A model generated the notes under the pieces. It made no database searches and was not told where the DNA came from. It was given only the letters and a program-made list of their open reading frames with translations. From Antitrichia curtipendula (taxonomy: Eukaryota > Streptophyta > Bryopsida > Hypnales > Leucodontaceae), in the NCBI GenBank assembly GCA_951230915.1, contig OX579634.1, positions 12,984,725 to 13,048,724 on the forward strand: DNA of 64,000 bases, given 5' to 3'. The position numbers and the translations under genes are program-made. Shown here piece after piece: positions 12,301-26,194 of this stretch (its first letter is position 1; each line of letters begins with the position of its first letter).

Positions 12301-15300
12301 ACCAGACCCTGTTACGAATTGGTGCTGAAAATTTTTCTACGTTATTCCCAGTTTCATACTTCAGATTTTTCATTTGATATATTTTTCTTGCTGCTTTTGT
12401 CATACAAGGACTTCCTGATTTCTGAAGAAATCAGATTTTGTGGTTGCTTCACTTTAGATTTTCTGATTACTGTGACTCATGGTTTTCCTGCAACAGGGTA
12501 AATATGTCTTAAGAGACGATTGTTGGTGTGAATTGGACCTTTATCATCCGCGATGGAGTCCTCGGGAGCTCCAATTAGCAGAGGATCGTTACTTGCGAGC
12601 ATGTAAAGCTCCTGCCGTGTTTGCTCAACTGCCTCGCTGGAAGCAGCCATTTGAGCAGTTGCAAAATCTGGGTCGAATCATTATCACCTCTCGAGTTCAT
12701 GACATGCTTCGCTCTGTTTTATTCCATGCCGCATTTGCTGACAATCTATCTGAATCACGTTCACCAGAAGCATTGCTCTTCAGTGCGCTACATCTACTAG
12801 CTTTGGCACTGGATGTTTGTGCTGCATATCAGAATAAACTGGCAACGACGGATACAACATCTGGAGCTCCATTAGCCGTTGGTTCTAGTACACCCAAATG
12901 CAGAGATCTTGAGCATTCTTTTCCACTCCTGCTGGGTGCCGTGGATAGGATTAAATTTGGAAGAGCAGACGGGACTATGATGGAGGAGCCTCAAAGTATG
13001 CTTTCTATACTGGTTCTTCTTTTGCGAAAGAATAGTACAAGAGATAATATGGCAACTTTTGATATTGGCAACTACAATGTTGGAGGTTTGATAAAGAGCC
13101 TTTTACGACGGTTTGCTGAATTAAACCAGAATTGCATGGTTGAGCTTGAGTTACTAGCTCCCGAGATTTTCCAGCGTATCTCCAGTGCTGGTACTACATT
13201 TTGGGGAGGTGGTTCAGGGGATAACTACCGTCAGGATGATTCCTTAGTTTCTGAACTCGACAGATCGAGATCTATGGCTCGAGAACATCAGGCTGCTGCA
13301 ATGGTAAGTTGGCGCAAGTCCCTGAAGTGGTTGTGCAGTCTCTGTTATTGGATGCTTCACTGTAAACTGATTTCGGTTTCACATCTTGGATCTGTTGAGA
13401 GATAAAGATACTGTCCGAGATCCTTTTTTTCCTCCGTATGCAATTCTACAGGATGCGTACTTCTTGGAAGTTAAATTGACGAATAGTACGGCCTTCTTCC
13501 TGTTACGTTTGCGACAATCGCAAATGGAGAGACAAAGTTTGTGGGAGGAGTCTTAATCTGTTTGTTGTGAGTTGTAGGCCAAAATGAAAGCCGCCCAGGA
13601 GAGGTTTGCCGTGAGTTACCATCCCGCGGAAGAGGGAAATGGGCACGGGCAAGGAGAGGAATCAGATGCAAAACGAGCAAGGGATTCAGAAGGGGGAAAT
13701 GACGAAATGTCCAAAGACTCTCAAGTACACTGCGCACTTTGTCGAGATTCGGCAAGTGCAAGTCCATTATGTTTCTTGATATTTGTTCAGGTCAATATCT
13801 TTCACCTTTCCAGTGCATGCCTAGTTCGTTTGCCGATATTTTGTGGTCCTGTGGTGCCATGATAAGATAATTGCAGTAGGTTTACTCTTTTTAGATGTCA
13901 AATTATACTATGCGCTGTTTTCTCAGAAACTAAGAGATTCTTGCTTTGAGCATGCAAAGAGCTGAACGGTTTCTTGTCCAATGTTCTTGTAAGCATCGTC
14001 GTCGGATTTATGAAAATATTCAAGCATCACCTTAACCTTTTCATTTCAAATGTGGCAGTAAGATGCATGTTATCCTAGGTCGTCTCTGATTTGTTTTGAT
14101 TTATTTCTTGTGTTTTACAGAAATCAAAACTCCTTGCAATTACGGAAAGGATCACACCGTCATGGGAGCGCCGTACAGTTGCGGTACTGCCACAGGCGGA
14201 AATGGAGGGTGAATCTCCTGGTGGACCGAGTACTGTGAGCACCTCTGTTGGAGATGGGACATCCAGAGATTTGCAGAGCACAGCAGAGCTTTGGCATTGG
14301 ATACAGGAAGCTTTGGGTGATGCTCAGACTCGGGCGCGTTTGCTTGAAGGAGAGGATTTGTTGGAGCTCCTTCGAAATGGATTACCTCTGGGGATACGGA
14401 ATGCAGTTCGTGCAACTCCCGCAGTAAATTTAGATCTAACAGCCTCGCCACCTGCTGACACAGAATCTGATGAAGTGGAATCTGGCTGTGAGATTACTGA
14501 AGCAGATGTAATCAATGAAGCTGGAACTAGCGACTCTTCAGGTTCGTAGACATTTTGTTTTGCCAATTTTACTCTATATCTGTCTTTGATAAGATTCTAC
14601 CTGTGATATTTTCTTAGATTAAAGTTGACAGGTATAATTTGTGCAATCATGTCCTGTTCGATTGGTAGTGACAGTTATGCTTTCTGAGGTTATGTTTATT
14701 GTTCCAGTGAGATCGTATGAAACATTATCTGTTGGTTTGTTGCGTATCTTGCTTCGTGTGATGTATTGTACCTCGCTTGTCCTCAGGTTTGATTGGTGTA
14801 ATGGATTTTGTAGGTGTCTCTCCTTGGAACTGGTGGGAGGACAATCATGGAGGGGCTGAGAAAGAAGAGAGCAATACTAATAGAGACCTTGCAGCGGCAA
14901 CTGTCTTAGCAGAGTACGTTGCAGCTGTCTCCCGACCTCAAGAATGGGTTCGTCGAAGAGGAACGGACTCGCCACGACAGGTAGATGTAGAACAAGGAAG
15001 AGAGAGTAATCTGACGCGTGCGAGGAGGGGTGCTGCACGTAGCGCCCCGCCAATTGCTGAGGCGACATTGCACAACAGCATTGGGATGAATGATACCGTT
15101 GGGATCTATCTTTCTGGTTGTGGACATGCTGTTCACCAGGACTGTCGAGATCGTTACTTCTCTTCGCTCTTGCAAAGGTATGGTTGCATAGGCTGCTGAG
15201 GTTCGTGAAATGCGAAGTCATGTTTTCGTCAAGTGTACTTTCTATTTGTGATTTGCGATCATCCAACCATGGGCAAATTCTAATTGGGGCGTATTTTGTT

Positions 15301-18300
15301 ATTTGTAAATTTTTTATATTTCTAATTATACTAGCATTGTCGGTTGCTGCGGGCTGACTGATATGCGCGTCAACCACAATTAACATATGTGCTGGTGCTA
15401 CAGATATTATAGCAGAGCTCTGTTTGAGGGAGTGCAGATTGTGGACCCTGACCTGGTATGATCAACTTAGGCATGCATTTCTACTACTTCGCTTTGTGAA
15501 GATGTTGTGGTATCTACTTAATTTGTAAATCTCAGTTCTGCTAGTTGTGCGCAAGATTCCTAGGTTGGAGGTGTCAATATTACCACATTATAAGGAGTTG
15601 GGACTGTGTCGGAAAGAGGCTTTAGATGTGTGACCTGATGCAACATCTTTGGTTACAGGGGGAGTTTCTTTGCCCAGTTTGCCGGCGGCTTGCAAATTCA
15701 GTTCTTCCAGTTCTACCCGGCCATACAGGATTGAACAGTTCACTCAAGACTAGTATACCCCAGCTTGATTTACTTGGCACTTTTGGTAGCCCGGCCACCA
15801 TGCAGTTGGAGCACGCATTGCGGTTGCTTGTGAAAGCAGAAGAGTTGGTGTCCAGGTCTGGTTTTCGTCAAGTGGTTGATCCGCAACTTCCGGACACAGT
15901 GAAAGGGGTTCTGGAGGACCTTGCGAAGCGACTTTGTGGGTTGTTCTATCCTGAAAAAGACCCTTTTACTTCTATTGCTCATGGTCGAGTACATCAAGGC
16001 CTACTGCTTTGGGACGTCTTCAGATACTCGCTCATGTCTGCAGAGTTGGCTGCTCGGAGTCACAAGTTCACTGAGAAGATTGATAATGGCTTGGTAGCTC
16101 TGGTGAATGTGGGTGATGCAACACATGGCTCTGTTTTACCTCTCCTGCTTCATGCTGCTAAAGCTACACAAAGTCAGAGTCGTCAGGCTGTTCTACTTAG
16201 AGCAAGGGGCATGCAACTGCTGCTGGATTCTATTGCTAATGGCATCTCGAGGGACTTGTTTGCGGAAAAGGCATTAAATGGTAGGGAAGAAGCTCAACAG
16301 CGATTAAATATTGTATGCGTGAGCTGCAAGTACATGATGAAATTGAGGTCTTGAATACTCTTAAGTGGTTCTTTGGTCTGCGATGCCTGAGCGGTTTTGG
16401 TCTGTTTGTTATTTACACATGTGAAGATTTGAACATGCTCGTCTTTCGGTTTTAGTTTAACGGCTGAATTTCCTGGTAGCTTCATAGGCATTCGATTGCT
16501 TGTTTTATGGACTCTTCCTACGTCTTGATTTGTTATTGGTGTCTCTATTATCTATTTAAGAATTTTTAACTCAGATCGACTATGGTGCTTGTGGTGCAGG
16601 CAATTTTTCTTCTCTTTTGCAGTATCTGGATAAGGGGCACGATGCTGCTGATGTACAGTTTTGGAAGAGGATGGCTGATCCAGTACTAGTTCACGATTCT
16701 TTTTCATCGTTCCTGTGGTTGCTCTTTTGCTTGCCCTTACCATTTCCTGCAAATGGAGCTCCGTTTACGGCACTTGTCCACCTTTTTTATTTGGTTTCTG
16801 TCACCCAGGTATTGTCTGCTCTTGAGTATGGTATACTTTTAGGGTTCTTCTGTGGGTCAACTTTTATTGGTCAACTGGGTGCTATCACGTCTTTGTGAAG
16901 CAATCTCTTCGTGTCTTTTCTGATACATGCTCAGAAGTATGTATGGCATTGTAAGCGCAGGAATTTTGCTACCCCTTTTATCGACGTTTCAGATGATGTT
17001 CCTGTTTAATATGGTCTGCGGTGAATCTGTATTCATTTCGCAACTTGGGGCATCTTCTTGTGGATTCACTGGCTATTTCTGGCTTTGGTGCAGGTTATTG
17101 CACAGGCCGGTGCGTTCTTAGCTCTAGACACAGAGTTCGCACCGTCAACAATTTCCTTCATAGCAGCCGTGCATGCCAGCTTGGTTGGAACATGTCTTCA
17201 ACCTTTGTCAGATGAAGAAAATGCAGCAATCCCTGCGGGCCCACCTTTGGTTGTAATGAGGCGCTTGACACTGCCTTTTCTCCGGCGCTGTTATTTGCTG
17301 CAAAATTTGATGGCAGGTTCGGGCCAAGGACTGCCCGTTGCGAGGGCTCATCAGTGGGAGCTGCCAGAAGGGCATGGGGTTCAAATAGGCTCTTCTTCTC
17401 CTTCTAGTGGTTTGGAGGATACTGAGAAACAGATTCTGCAGGAACTGGAAGAGTTGGAACAATTGGAAAGCGTTTTTTGTATTCCCCCTTTAGCAAAGAT
17501 TCTGGAGGAGGATACAGTTCAGAACCTTGTGCTGAGTTGGTGCAGACATGTGAAGACTGACACAGGAGTGCGTTACTTCCGCCAATGTCCACGACTGACA
17601 ACAGCTGCTCCGTTTAGAATGATGCAGCTGCCCCGACTGTTTCAAGATCTTCTGCAGCGGTACGTATTTCATTTGAAAATAGAAGCAATGAGAACAGATG
17701 ACAAGTAGGCACGTTTTTTCTTTCGGTTCCAAAAATGTATTTTGAACAGGATTTGTGCTCTTACCAATGTCTTGGATGTGCTTTTCCTGCCTTCAGTCGA
17801 TGGTTTTAATGTACTATTAGATCTAGGGTTTTTAAGGGCTATGGCGTTTGCATACAACTGAATAAGGTACACTTTAAATCCGAATGAGTCTGATGTGCAG
17901 TTATGTCAAAGAGAGGTGCCCTCGATGTGACACAGTCCCTGATCGGCCAGCCCTATGCCTATTGTGTGGAGCCCTCTGCTGTGCTGTCAGTCAACGTTCT
18001 TGTTGCAGGTTACCCCACTCTGCAAATTCTGGAATTTCATGTCCTATGTTTGATAAGTTTCAGATTCATCACGGTACTTTTGATTATTTGATTGATAGTT
18101 AGGGATTAAAAGCGCTTTTATATGGTGAAGTAATTTTGTATTTGACATCCAGATCTCAGTCTTGTACTAATTGTCATTAATATCTCTGATATTAAATTCA
18201 GCAATATCTTTTATTTCTATAGGTTTATATGCACGCCATTGCACAGTATGATTTTTCCTGTAGAGTGATGCCGCGAGTTGAGATTGCGCACTGGAGTTAG

Positions 18301-19427
18301 ACTAGATTCAGAACGGAACTGCGCGTTGATAAATAATGATTATTAATTCCGTTATACATATCGAGAGTATCTTAGTCGACCTGTTTTCTAGACCTTTTGA
18401 ATTCATTCAGTTCTTTTGTTCTTCTGAAGCAAAATCGTTTGTCTTGGAGGAGTACTATACTAAAGTCGTATGATGATTTCATTCTGTAACAGCATGAACC
18501 GGCAAGGAGAGTGTTACAGGCATGCCATGGTTTGCGGAGCAGGCATTGGTGTTTTTTTGATGTTGCGGGTAAGAATTCCTGTTAATTATACTCTTGTATG
18601 CGCCATTTTACTACATAACTATATACTGTATGATTCTATCATGTACCATGAGTCATAATTGTTGGGTGCATGTAATAAGATAGTCTTTTATCACTGAATG
18701 AATTTCTTGAATGCCTTGAGTAGAGAAGAGAAACGACTGAAATTTCTGCTCATCTTTCAGAAGACCAATATTCTTTTGCAACGGTGCGAGCGACAAGCTA
18801 TGTGGCCATCACCTTATCTTGATGCTTTTGGAGAAGAGGTAAAGCTCTGGATTCTTTCGAAAGCAATCTCCATGTGTCGTTTCTACGATACGGTGATATC
18901 AGTTGTACTGATCGCCACAATTTATCTCGATTGCCTGTATTTACTTTGCATTTGCAGTTGTGATTTATTGCTTATCCTACAATTTTTCTCGACAGGATAT
19001 CGACTTGCGGAGAGGGAAGCCTCTATATTTGAGTCAAGAACGATATTCTGCTCTAACTGCTATGGTACGCTAGTGTGGAATGAATTATCAGTCTTTCATG
19101 TAAGCTTTGAATGCTTTGCAACCCCTACAAACGACGGGGTCAAGAGTGTAATGTGGTGCATCTAATTCTCATTCTCATGAGTGGAATTATTAGATCAATT
19201 TTCTATATTATGATTCATATGGGTACCATGTAGCAGTTTAGTATTGGAGCACCTTCTTTGAAGGCGCTCTTGCGATGCCGACCTTCCTCTTCATTTCTTT
19301 TCAATGATTTCTTCCCTTGTTAAGGAACAATAGAGCTGAGTAGTTGGAATTTTCGCAGGTGGCAGCACATGGACTAGATTACAGCTCGCCAGTATTGTCC
19401 CACACAACACGTGACACTCTGTTTTAA
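6331..19427 (+). CDS. PRT6: E3 ubiquitin ligase PRT6 (UBR-box N-recognin)
   Basis: PRT6 recognises basic (type 1) N-degrons and ubiquitinates proteins such as oxygen-sensitive group VII ERF factors for proteasomal decay. I splice 19 coding exons: 6331-6447, 7799-8935, 9276-10256, 10392-10867, 11076-11216, 12046-12289, 12497-13303, 13578-13790, 14121-14541, 14787-15177, 15404-15455, 15659-16312, 16623-16808, 17094-17659, 17901-18008, 18493-18568, 18761-18838, 18996-19064 and 19359-19427. All junctions are GT-AG and in phase, giving about 2,261 residues against about 2,000 in Arabidopsis. The UBR box is at about residues 139-210 (CGAVWGVNDIAYRCRTC, GGGCCDCGD). A split RING has CALC at about 1353, CGHAVH near 1625 and CPVC at 1665. 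A Cys-rich C-terminal domain lies at about 2130-2190. There is no ClpS-like domain, as expected for PRT6. Exon 5 has no ATG and was placed by homology and phase. The ATG at 6331 is the only start before the conserved RLIKCGVPAEY segment. Confidence 0.95.
7185..7258. repeat. 20-bp direct repeat in PRT6 intron 1
   Basis: GATTGGCCTCTCGTCACCAT occurs at 7185-7204 and again at 7239-7258, 54 bp apart, inside the 1,351-bp first intron. It is either a local duplication or a paired binding site. Confidence 0.7.
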
Positions 19428-21145
19428 GTTTCAATTCCGAGGTGCTTTGGCATTTCTTATGCCTCGCTTCAATGACTACTAAGGAGAGGTACAGCGCTTG
19501 GACTGCACCTTTGTCGACGGGTTTGAGGACCTCCTTGCACGTTTAAATTTGCAAGAATATTCTAGTGAATTTGCAGTCTGGCCCTATGGTTTTGTCCCTT
19601 TTGCAATCATCCTAACTGTGCTCGTGTGTTCGCTGATCAATAACTTCTGCGATCCACTTACGAGATATTATCCTTTTTTTCTTAGCATTGGTTTCTCCAA
19701 GTCGAACTGGTGTCTAGTTATGTCTTTGTTTCATCAAGTTGGGTATGACTAACCAGGTTTTATATTTATGGTTGCAGCTCTCTATCTGTCCGATCCAGAA
19801 TGAGTGGAATCGAGTACATTGGGCTTTTGGTGGGTCAGATTCCAAGTCTCTACAAACAAGACGAGGAAGTTGCAACAATTGTATAGATGTAGCATAGAAG
19901 ACATGTTCATGCATTAAAGAAAACATGTACTTCAGCGTTGGAAACATTCGATGAGCGCACTCAGGATGCCCATCCTGAACTGCATGAGATTTTCAACATG
20001 TCTCCCCGATTTTCCGTTGACATTCAAATGTGGCACACCGAGAATTGCTGGAGCCGCAGAGTACTACTGGCTGTCCTCAAGAAAAAGAGTAATGAAAAGG
20101 GAGGAAGTTTAGGCCATCCCTCCCATGCAGCTTTTAGAGGCGTCCTTGTATATTATAAACCATGGGAGAATCGCCGTTTTCAATCCCGCGGCTCCGGAGC
20201 TCTTCGTCGAATGTCATTGCATCACACCTGGTTCGATACGAGGTGAAATCTAATGAGGGTCGCTCAAGACAAATGGCGACTACATGACCATGATTTGAAT
20301 CCTAACATGATTACTAAGCTCAACACCGTCACAGTACCTGCAATGATCGCTGTAGTCGGCAGTTTCTAAATTACGTTTTCAGTTTCCGAAATCGGTTCGA
20401 GTGTCACGACCGCGCAGTGGCACATGCAGACTTGCCAGCAGCAGGGAAGACAAGACGCAAGGCGGAAATAAAATGCAAGAGCGCTGTTGGCTGAATGTGT
20501 AGAAGCGTTAAAAGACCAGACTTCGTTAGGAACTCACAATTGGAGCTGCAGTCAGCTTCTGTGTATATTTAGTTCTAATCCGCGGCTGCTTTTTCAGATG
20601 TGACTCTGATGCGGAAGATTATTATGGCTGCGATTTTCTCTGCGAGAGTCCATCAGTGGGGAATCAGAGCATTCGTTGAATCGAAGTGTGTTATTGCAGG
20701 TAGCCACGATCCTCGTGAGTCGAAGTTGAGTGCCAGTGAAACCGTCGAATTTCGTCGAACATAAATTCATGCTCACAGATTGAGTAGGAATATGTACACG
20801 AGAGGAGGCCATCGCGAAATCTTTGAAAGTGCAAGCTCGTCTTAGATTCTTCTCCAGTACATCCCTAGATCTCCCACGAAATGACAGCACCTTATGAAAT
20901 GTACAAGTCTTGTATATTCTCTTCATGAACTTACACACTTGTATCTCCTGAGCAGCACTCCATCCTATTCATCGCGTGTAGGACTAGCTCTAGCTAGGGC
21001 GATTTTCCTGGTCATGCAAAATTGGATGCACACGAGCCTGATTAGCATTTGGTGATTTCAAAGGTTCGAGTGCTATCGAGTTCTAAGCACTGCCCTTCGA
21101 AGTTGGTCGACTTGGTAGCACTAATGGGGGACAATTGTTAATTAA
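19428..21145. other. PRT6 3' UTR and following spacer
   Basis: The PRT6 3' UTR starts here. An AATAAA lies near 20467. An open frame at 19938-20246 (+) and another at 20594-20938 (-) have no recognisable family, so I do not call them genes. Confidence 0.4.
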
Positions 21146-21161
21146 TTGTTTCATGTGTTAG

Positions 21162-21553
21162 ATGGGAGTGTGGAGTGGAGATTGGAGAATGCTGTCAGTG
21201 GCGATCAGCTCCACCGGATCCCAGAAGTTTTTTTGTATCTCCAGGAAGCTAGCGCGCGTGCATCTCCCAGAATTTCAGGAAGGATCGAGATCGTGGTGCT
21301 GGCGGACTTCATGAATGAGTCGTCCACCCACTTGACCCACGAGCTTAAAACACACTTCTACTTTCATTGCGATTGGCCTGAGGAGCTTCTGCCTGTTCTT
21401 GGATTCTCCCAAGTCAAGGACTCGCAGATTGGGATCCAGAAACCAACTTTGGTCTCATCAATAACGAGCTCAACCTCTTCCACCAGATCCCTAGAGTCTC
21501 CCGGTGTATGCCAATGGCCCTACAAGCGGTTACTCCTTGTTGAAAGCTCATGA
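21162..21553 (+). CDS. Unrecognised possible terminal exon
   Basis: An open frame of about 130 codons ends in TGA at 21553. It lacks an early ATG but is preceded by an acceptor-like TGTGTTAG at 21154-21161, so it could be the last exon of a gene whose upstream part I cannot find. Its base composition is gene-like, unlike the AT-rich sequence that follows. The product would contain a stretch with HRIPEVFLYLQ and a later WPEELLPVLGF. I recognise no domain. A chance frame remains possible. Confidence 0.3.
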
Positions 21554-23990
21554 CATTTAATATCGACCCCTGCTTTGAAGCACGTCCCTGTCAACGATGC
21601 ATTAGAATTGCAGTTGTACTCCTGCCTGGAGTACAGTTACGCTTACATTAACACAAGAAGGACAGACACAACCTTTCGGAAGAACGTGAATGAGATCAAC
21701 AAGAACCACACTTGTGTCCCACCGTTTTAAAAGGCAGTAACTTACTCCATTTTATGTAGAAAACAATCATGAAGCACACCATCATATTCATTTATTTTTG
21801 TTACAGTCAAGCACAGGTTTAAGTTAGTAGAGGTCATCATTTCCATTCTAGAAATCATGGAAGCTGCTGCTGCTAATGTAGGAAACTAGCTGCTTTCAAT
21901 TGCAATCTTTACACAAGATCCACCAGCAAACAGATTAGAATTTTCACTAAGCCTTTCAGGTGACAGATATCAAAGCTGATGATCTGAAAGACTGTAATAC
22001 TTTACGTCAAATTCAATGTACTGTACAGTACAGTACCGTTAATTTGAGAGTGGAAAAATGAAACAGCTAAGCATATCAGATATGCAAAGTGGAAAAGTAC
22101 TACAGCTTACAAAAATCTATGAAGAAGGGTGTGTAGAAGGTACACAATGCAAGTGGATAGCACTCCTTATCCCAGCATAAATTTTCACATATTCTGGGTT
22201 GAAAGAGAGAGATTGGGTAAGTGCTTTCAGTGATATTTGCTGTGGGCATGGCTTCTTTGCGGATCAGGAACATTCATCTTGCAGGGAGGCCTGTGTTGAT
22301 GTTTCTGTGGAAAGGAGTCGTGTAGTTCGCCCTCAACATATTTCGGCCGTCGTTTCTCACTAATTTCTAAGTGTGGAAAATTTTGGATTCATTAGAGAAA
22401 AAATGGACTCTCTAGAGTCCTCGTTGAGTGTGATAAGTGAAGCTCTTTCAAGAGTCCTACAAGCCCTACTTGAAGTACATGAAAATCTCTCCATGTCGTG
22501 TATGAACCCATAGGATGGACGAGCTAGGCAACATGCTCTATAACAATATACTCTAGTATTTTATCTCGCTCTTGTCAAAAGAGGATACCTTCATTCTCTT
22601 TATTTCTCTTTATTTATTTATTTTTTTAATCCTTTGGTTGTGGATGTACTAATGATGATATCTAGCTCTTCTCACTAGTACCATGTTTGCAGAGTGACCT
22701 GGAGTAATTTGTAGAGGTTCTGTCCCATATCTTTGATTAAAAAACTCATCTTGTCTTATCATTTTACTAAAAAAACAACCCTAAGTGTTATGACTAGTCT
22801 AACTTTAAATATCAGTAACTATGAACCCAAACCTTTGATACTCATGGCATACCCTATTGATGTATTTTGATGGTTTTCAGACACCTACCATACCATAATC
22901 ATCACACCTCAACCAAAAGTGAACAACAATAGGAAAATATAAGCTTAAGATCCTCTAAAGAGCTTCTTAGTAGCCCTGTAGAGAATCCATTTTTCCTCTA
23001 ACGATAAGACTTTCTATCCACGACAAATGTAGGAAGGTTTGGATAATGTGGCCAAGCTTACTGCTTTGAAAGCAACCCCACTATTTTTTGCCATTTTGTC
23101 ACTACAATTTGCGATGAGAAGCAACACCATTCTCCCAATGCTTATTTAGTCAAAGGTGAAGGTTGATGTTGTCTTCAACTATGATAGAAAGTGTCTTCTC
23201 CCAAAGTTTGTTTTCCTTGCATGAGAGGGGGAATAACAATCCTTCGGGGAGGGTATTATACAATGTTTCAAAAATACGGCACCATAGTTCGTTTTGAAGT
23301 ACATCTCATTGACTTTGCCATTGTAATATTATAAATTTATTTTGAAGGTTTGGCTATTGTAGTTGCTCCAACTTGACCATTTTGTCCCAATGGAGAATGT
23401 ACAATGCAATGTTATTTTTTAGCTCCAATAGTGGTGAAGTTGTCCTCAAAAGACTCAACAAGAGTTGGAATACTTGAGACATTAGAGACCATTTGAGGTT
23501 ACTAGAAGGCCTTTGCAGGGCAACCACTTGCGGAGGAAAAGACGGTGCCACCTTTGTTGTCTATTATGCTATCAATTCTGCCATGCTACCAATGAGGTCG
23601 TAATTTCCAGGACTGCGGAAGAAAAGAAGGTTTGGCTACAACCTAGGTGGATTGTGGACAATTTGCGCGTCAATAAACTACGATTATTTTATAGAAGCAC
23701 GACAATTGATAATGCCTTGTGCTTGAGATCCTTTGTACGTATACAAAGGGAATGAACATTTTTAAATTGAAGTGCATCAATATAATAAGCGTAAGTAGCT
23801 GCACAGATGGAAATGTTGGCTGGAGTGGAAAAATTGCTACATGGATAGCAAGCTTGTTTTAGAAACGTAAATAATGCGATCAAAGTGAAGAAGGTGGTTT
23901 TAGTAGCCAGCATAAGCGTGTTTGATTGTTATAAAGTTTGAATAGTAGAATCACACACGGAACCATAGTAGGGTAGGATAACCCAACAGC
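21554..23990. other. Intergenic spacer, no gene seen
   Basis: AT-rich sequence. A small perfect palindrome around TACTGTACAGTA lies near 22020. A short frame at 23513-23755 could be a decayed upstream part of the pseudogene that follows, but this is not supported by splice sites. Confidence 0.4.
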
Positions 23991-24036
23991 TGAGGTGCAG
24001 TTCGTTGTGATTTACAATGACAAGGATGTTGTCGAA

Positions 24037-25285
24037 AGGTGGATTCCATATGGATTGAGATTGGCTCATGGGTGACTTTAAAGCATGCAACAAGCGGTCC
24101 ATGGTCAAAGGATATTCATGTGTATGGTGGGGAATCCTTAGCGGGCGCGTGGAAGGCGTAGATTGTCCACTTCAAATTTCATGCTAGCAACGTTGGAGGC
24201 AGGGATGTGCAGAAGCTGGTGGCAATCCAAGTGTGCCATGTTTATCAACATCAACAATTGGAACTGGATTTTGTGTCATTAGCTAGTGAGCCCCACGCTT
24301 GCAATTACTTGTATGCGTCGTACTGGAATGAATTTGTGCCGCCTTCATCAATTTTGGATGTGATTTTGGTGCTGCACCATGAAATTGGCAAACCAAGACG
24401 TAGGAGGAGGATCCATCAACAGTTGTTGTAGAATGACACTTTCTTTCTGAGAGTAGTGTATGTACCTCGCTTTGGCAGCAAGTTGTATGGAAGTTTGGAG
24501 GCACTACCGTTTCCAAAGTTGATTGACGTGTTTTGGCCAATACTTGACATGCATATGTCCAAGGCCTTTCGTTTGAAGATGTCCCATGATGTTGTGGCCG
24601 CAATAAAGGGGAGCACGGGAAGTAAGGTTGCACATGTGCAATGGTTCCTTCCAGTGCACATAATGGCCAATTTGTTTGTGGTAGCAGACGACATTCGGCG
24701 CACTGTTGCAATGTATGTCTTCCAATCTCCCTTTGCCTTGCTTTTGGCAAGATTAATGGATCCTGGGTGGGATGAGAAGTGGTAGAGCGGACAAGACATC
24801 ATCAAATCCATAGTCAGCCGAGGTAGTATGGGATTTTGTTAGCATCTAGCATGACAGATGCTATATATGAACTTTTGTTATGTAAGATATAGGTGGAAGG
24901 TGGATGGCGATGGATTAGATTATGATTCCAAACATGGTGAAGATGGAGGTCATAATCAAGGGCAAAGTGATGCCTGCATACTAGCATACGAGGTTGTTAA
25001 GTCTTGGTGTATGTCCCAAATTCGGAATGAGATTGTCATTCTATTTCCATGAGATGTCATTCCTGACTACTACGACCTTGATATCGAGCAGCTTGGGCGA
25101 CCCGACAGAAAGGTATGCTGCTTTTATACATTGAAAGAAAATTTGACATGCAAATGATGACATCTACTACATTTCACTAATGAGTTTGTGAATTGGTGTT
25201 GTTGTAGATAAATCATCAGCTAGAACAGTGCACTGAGATTCAAGCCGTCATGCCACTGAAAGCGAGATTCAAAGTGGTTCTCTAG
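24037..25285 (+). pseudogene. Decayed multi-exon gene of unknown family
   Basis: One frame can be followed from about 24037 to 24785. It passes a TAG near 24160 and another after 24431, and reads sensible protein on both sides (for example WNEFVPPSSILDVIL, then VYVPRFGSKLYGSLEALPF). Farther on, an exon-like segment ends at a GT donor near 25112 (residues DYYDLDIEQLGRPDRK). A segment preceded by TTGTTGTAG runs from 25207 to a TAG at 25285. Persistence of one frame with isolated stops indicates a former coding gene, probably a multicopy or transposon-borne family. I do not recognise the product. Confidence 0.45.
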
Positions 25286-25596
25286 TAGTTATGCTTCAAC
25301 AAGGTTTTATGCAAGCTCTAGCAAGGCTTCAATATAGTAGATAGTATGATCATGTGGCAATATGTAGATGGATAACGTAACATTGTGTTGTCTAGGATTC
25401 TGTAAAGGTGTAGTAGGTGCAAGAAATGTCTTCCATTCATACATATTTTTAAAGATCAGGGATGAGTTCAATTGACTTATAACTCTCAATTTTGATATTG
25501 GCTATAAAATTGGATATTTGCATTTAGTGCAAAGGTGCAATTCTAAATTTTGCACTCATGTGGTTTGTAGTGCACCTTTGGTTCACTAGGTCATTT

Positions 25597-26194
25597 TTCT
25601 GAAGCCCAGGGAGGTCACTCTCACTACACTTGGGGTACCCACATGTGGCGGAGTGATTTTTTGACCCCCTATTTACTTTTGAATAAATTATAATTTCATC
25701 CTAAAATTTTGAGCTTTGTTTAACAATGACTAAAGGTTTCTATTGACAAAAATTTCAATTCCAAATAACATAAGATATATTGTTTAGAAACGGTTGAAAA
25801 ATGAACTAAATGGCATGTTCTCCAACTAAAATATTTATAGAGCTCACATGAAGATGACTATTGCATCAATATTCAACCAAAATAAACTTTCAATAGACTG
25901 AAGCTATGCTATAAAAAAAAAATTCATTTTTCAAATTTTTTTTCTTATATAATATAGGGGTCTGAAAGTTATTTTCAGCTTTACAGTGTATCTTTTTTCT
26001 TAAATTTTTTATAAATTACTATTAGCATAAAAAAATACCAATAATTCAAAACATAAACATTTAAAGTAGTAAAATCTATCCATAATTTTTTTTTTGGAAA
26101 AACGATTAAATTTTAAGATGTATCACATATATTACATATTCCGCCGCACGTGGGTTGCTAAAACACGGGGAGTGTCCTCCCCAGGTTCTGAAGC
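25597..26194. mobile_element. Mutator-like MITE with 9-bp target duplication
   Basis: The element proper is 25606-26185 (580 bp). TTCTGAAGC flanks it on both sides (25597-25605 and 26186-26194), a 9-bp duplication typical of Mutator-like elements. Its ends form imperfect inverted repeats of about 50 bp that contain GGGAGGTCACTC on the left, GGGAGGACACTC on the right (complement strand), and a shared CCCAC(A/G)TG block. The interior is homologous to the arms of the foldback at 1232-2691. It encodes no protein. Confidence 0.75.
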
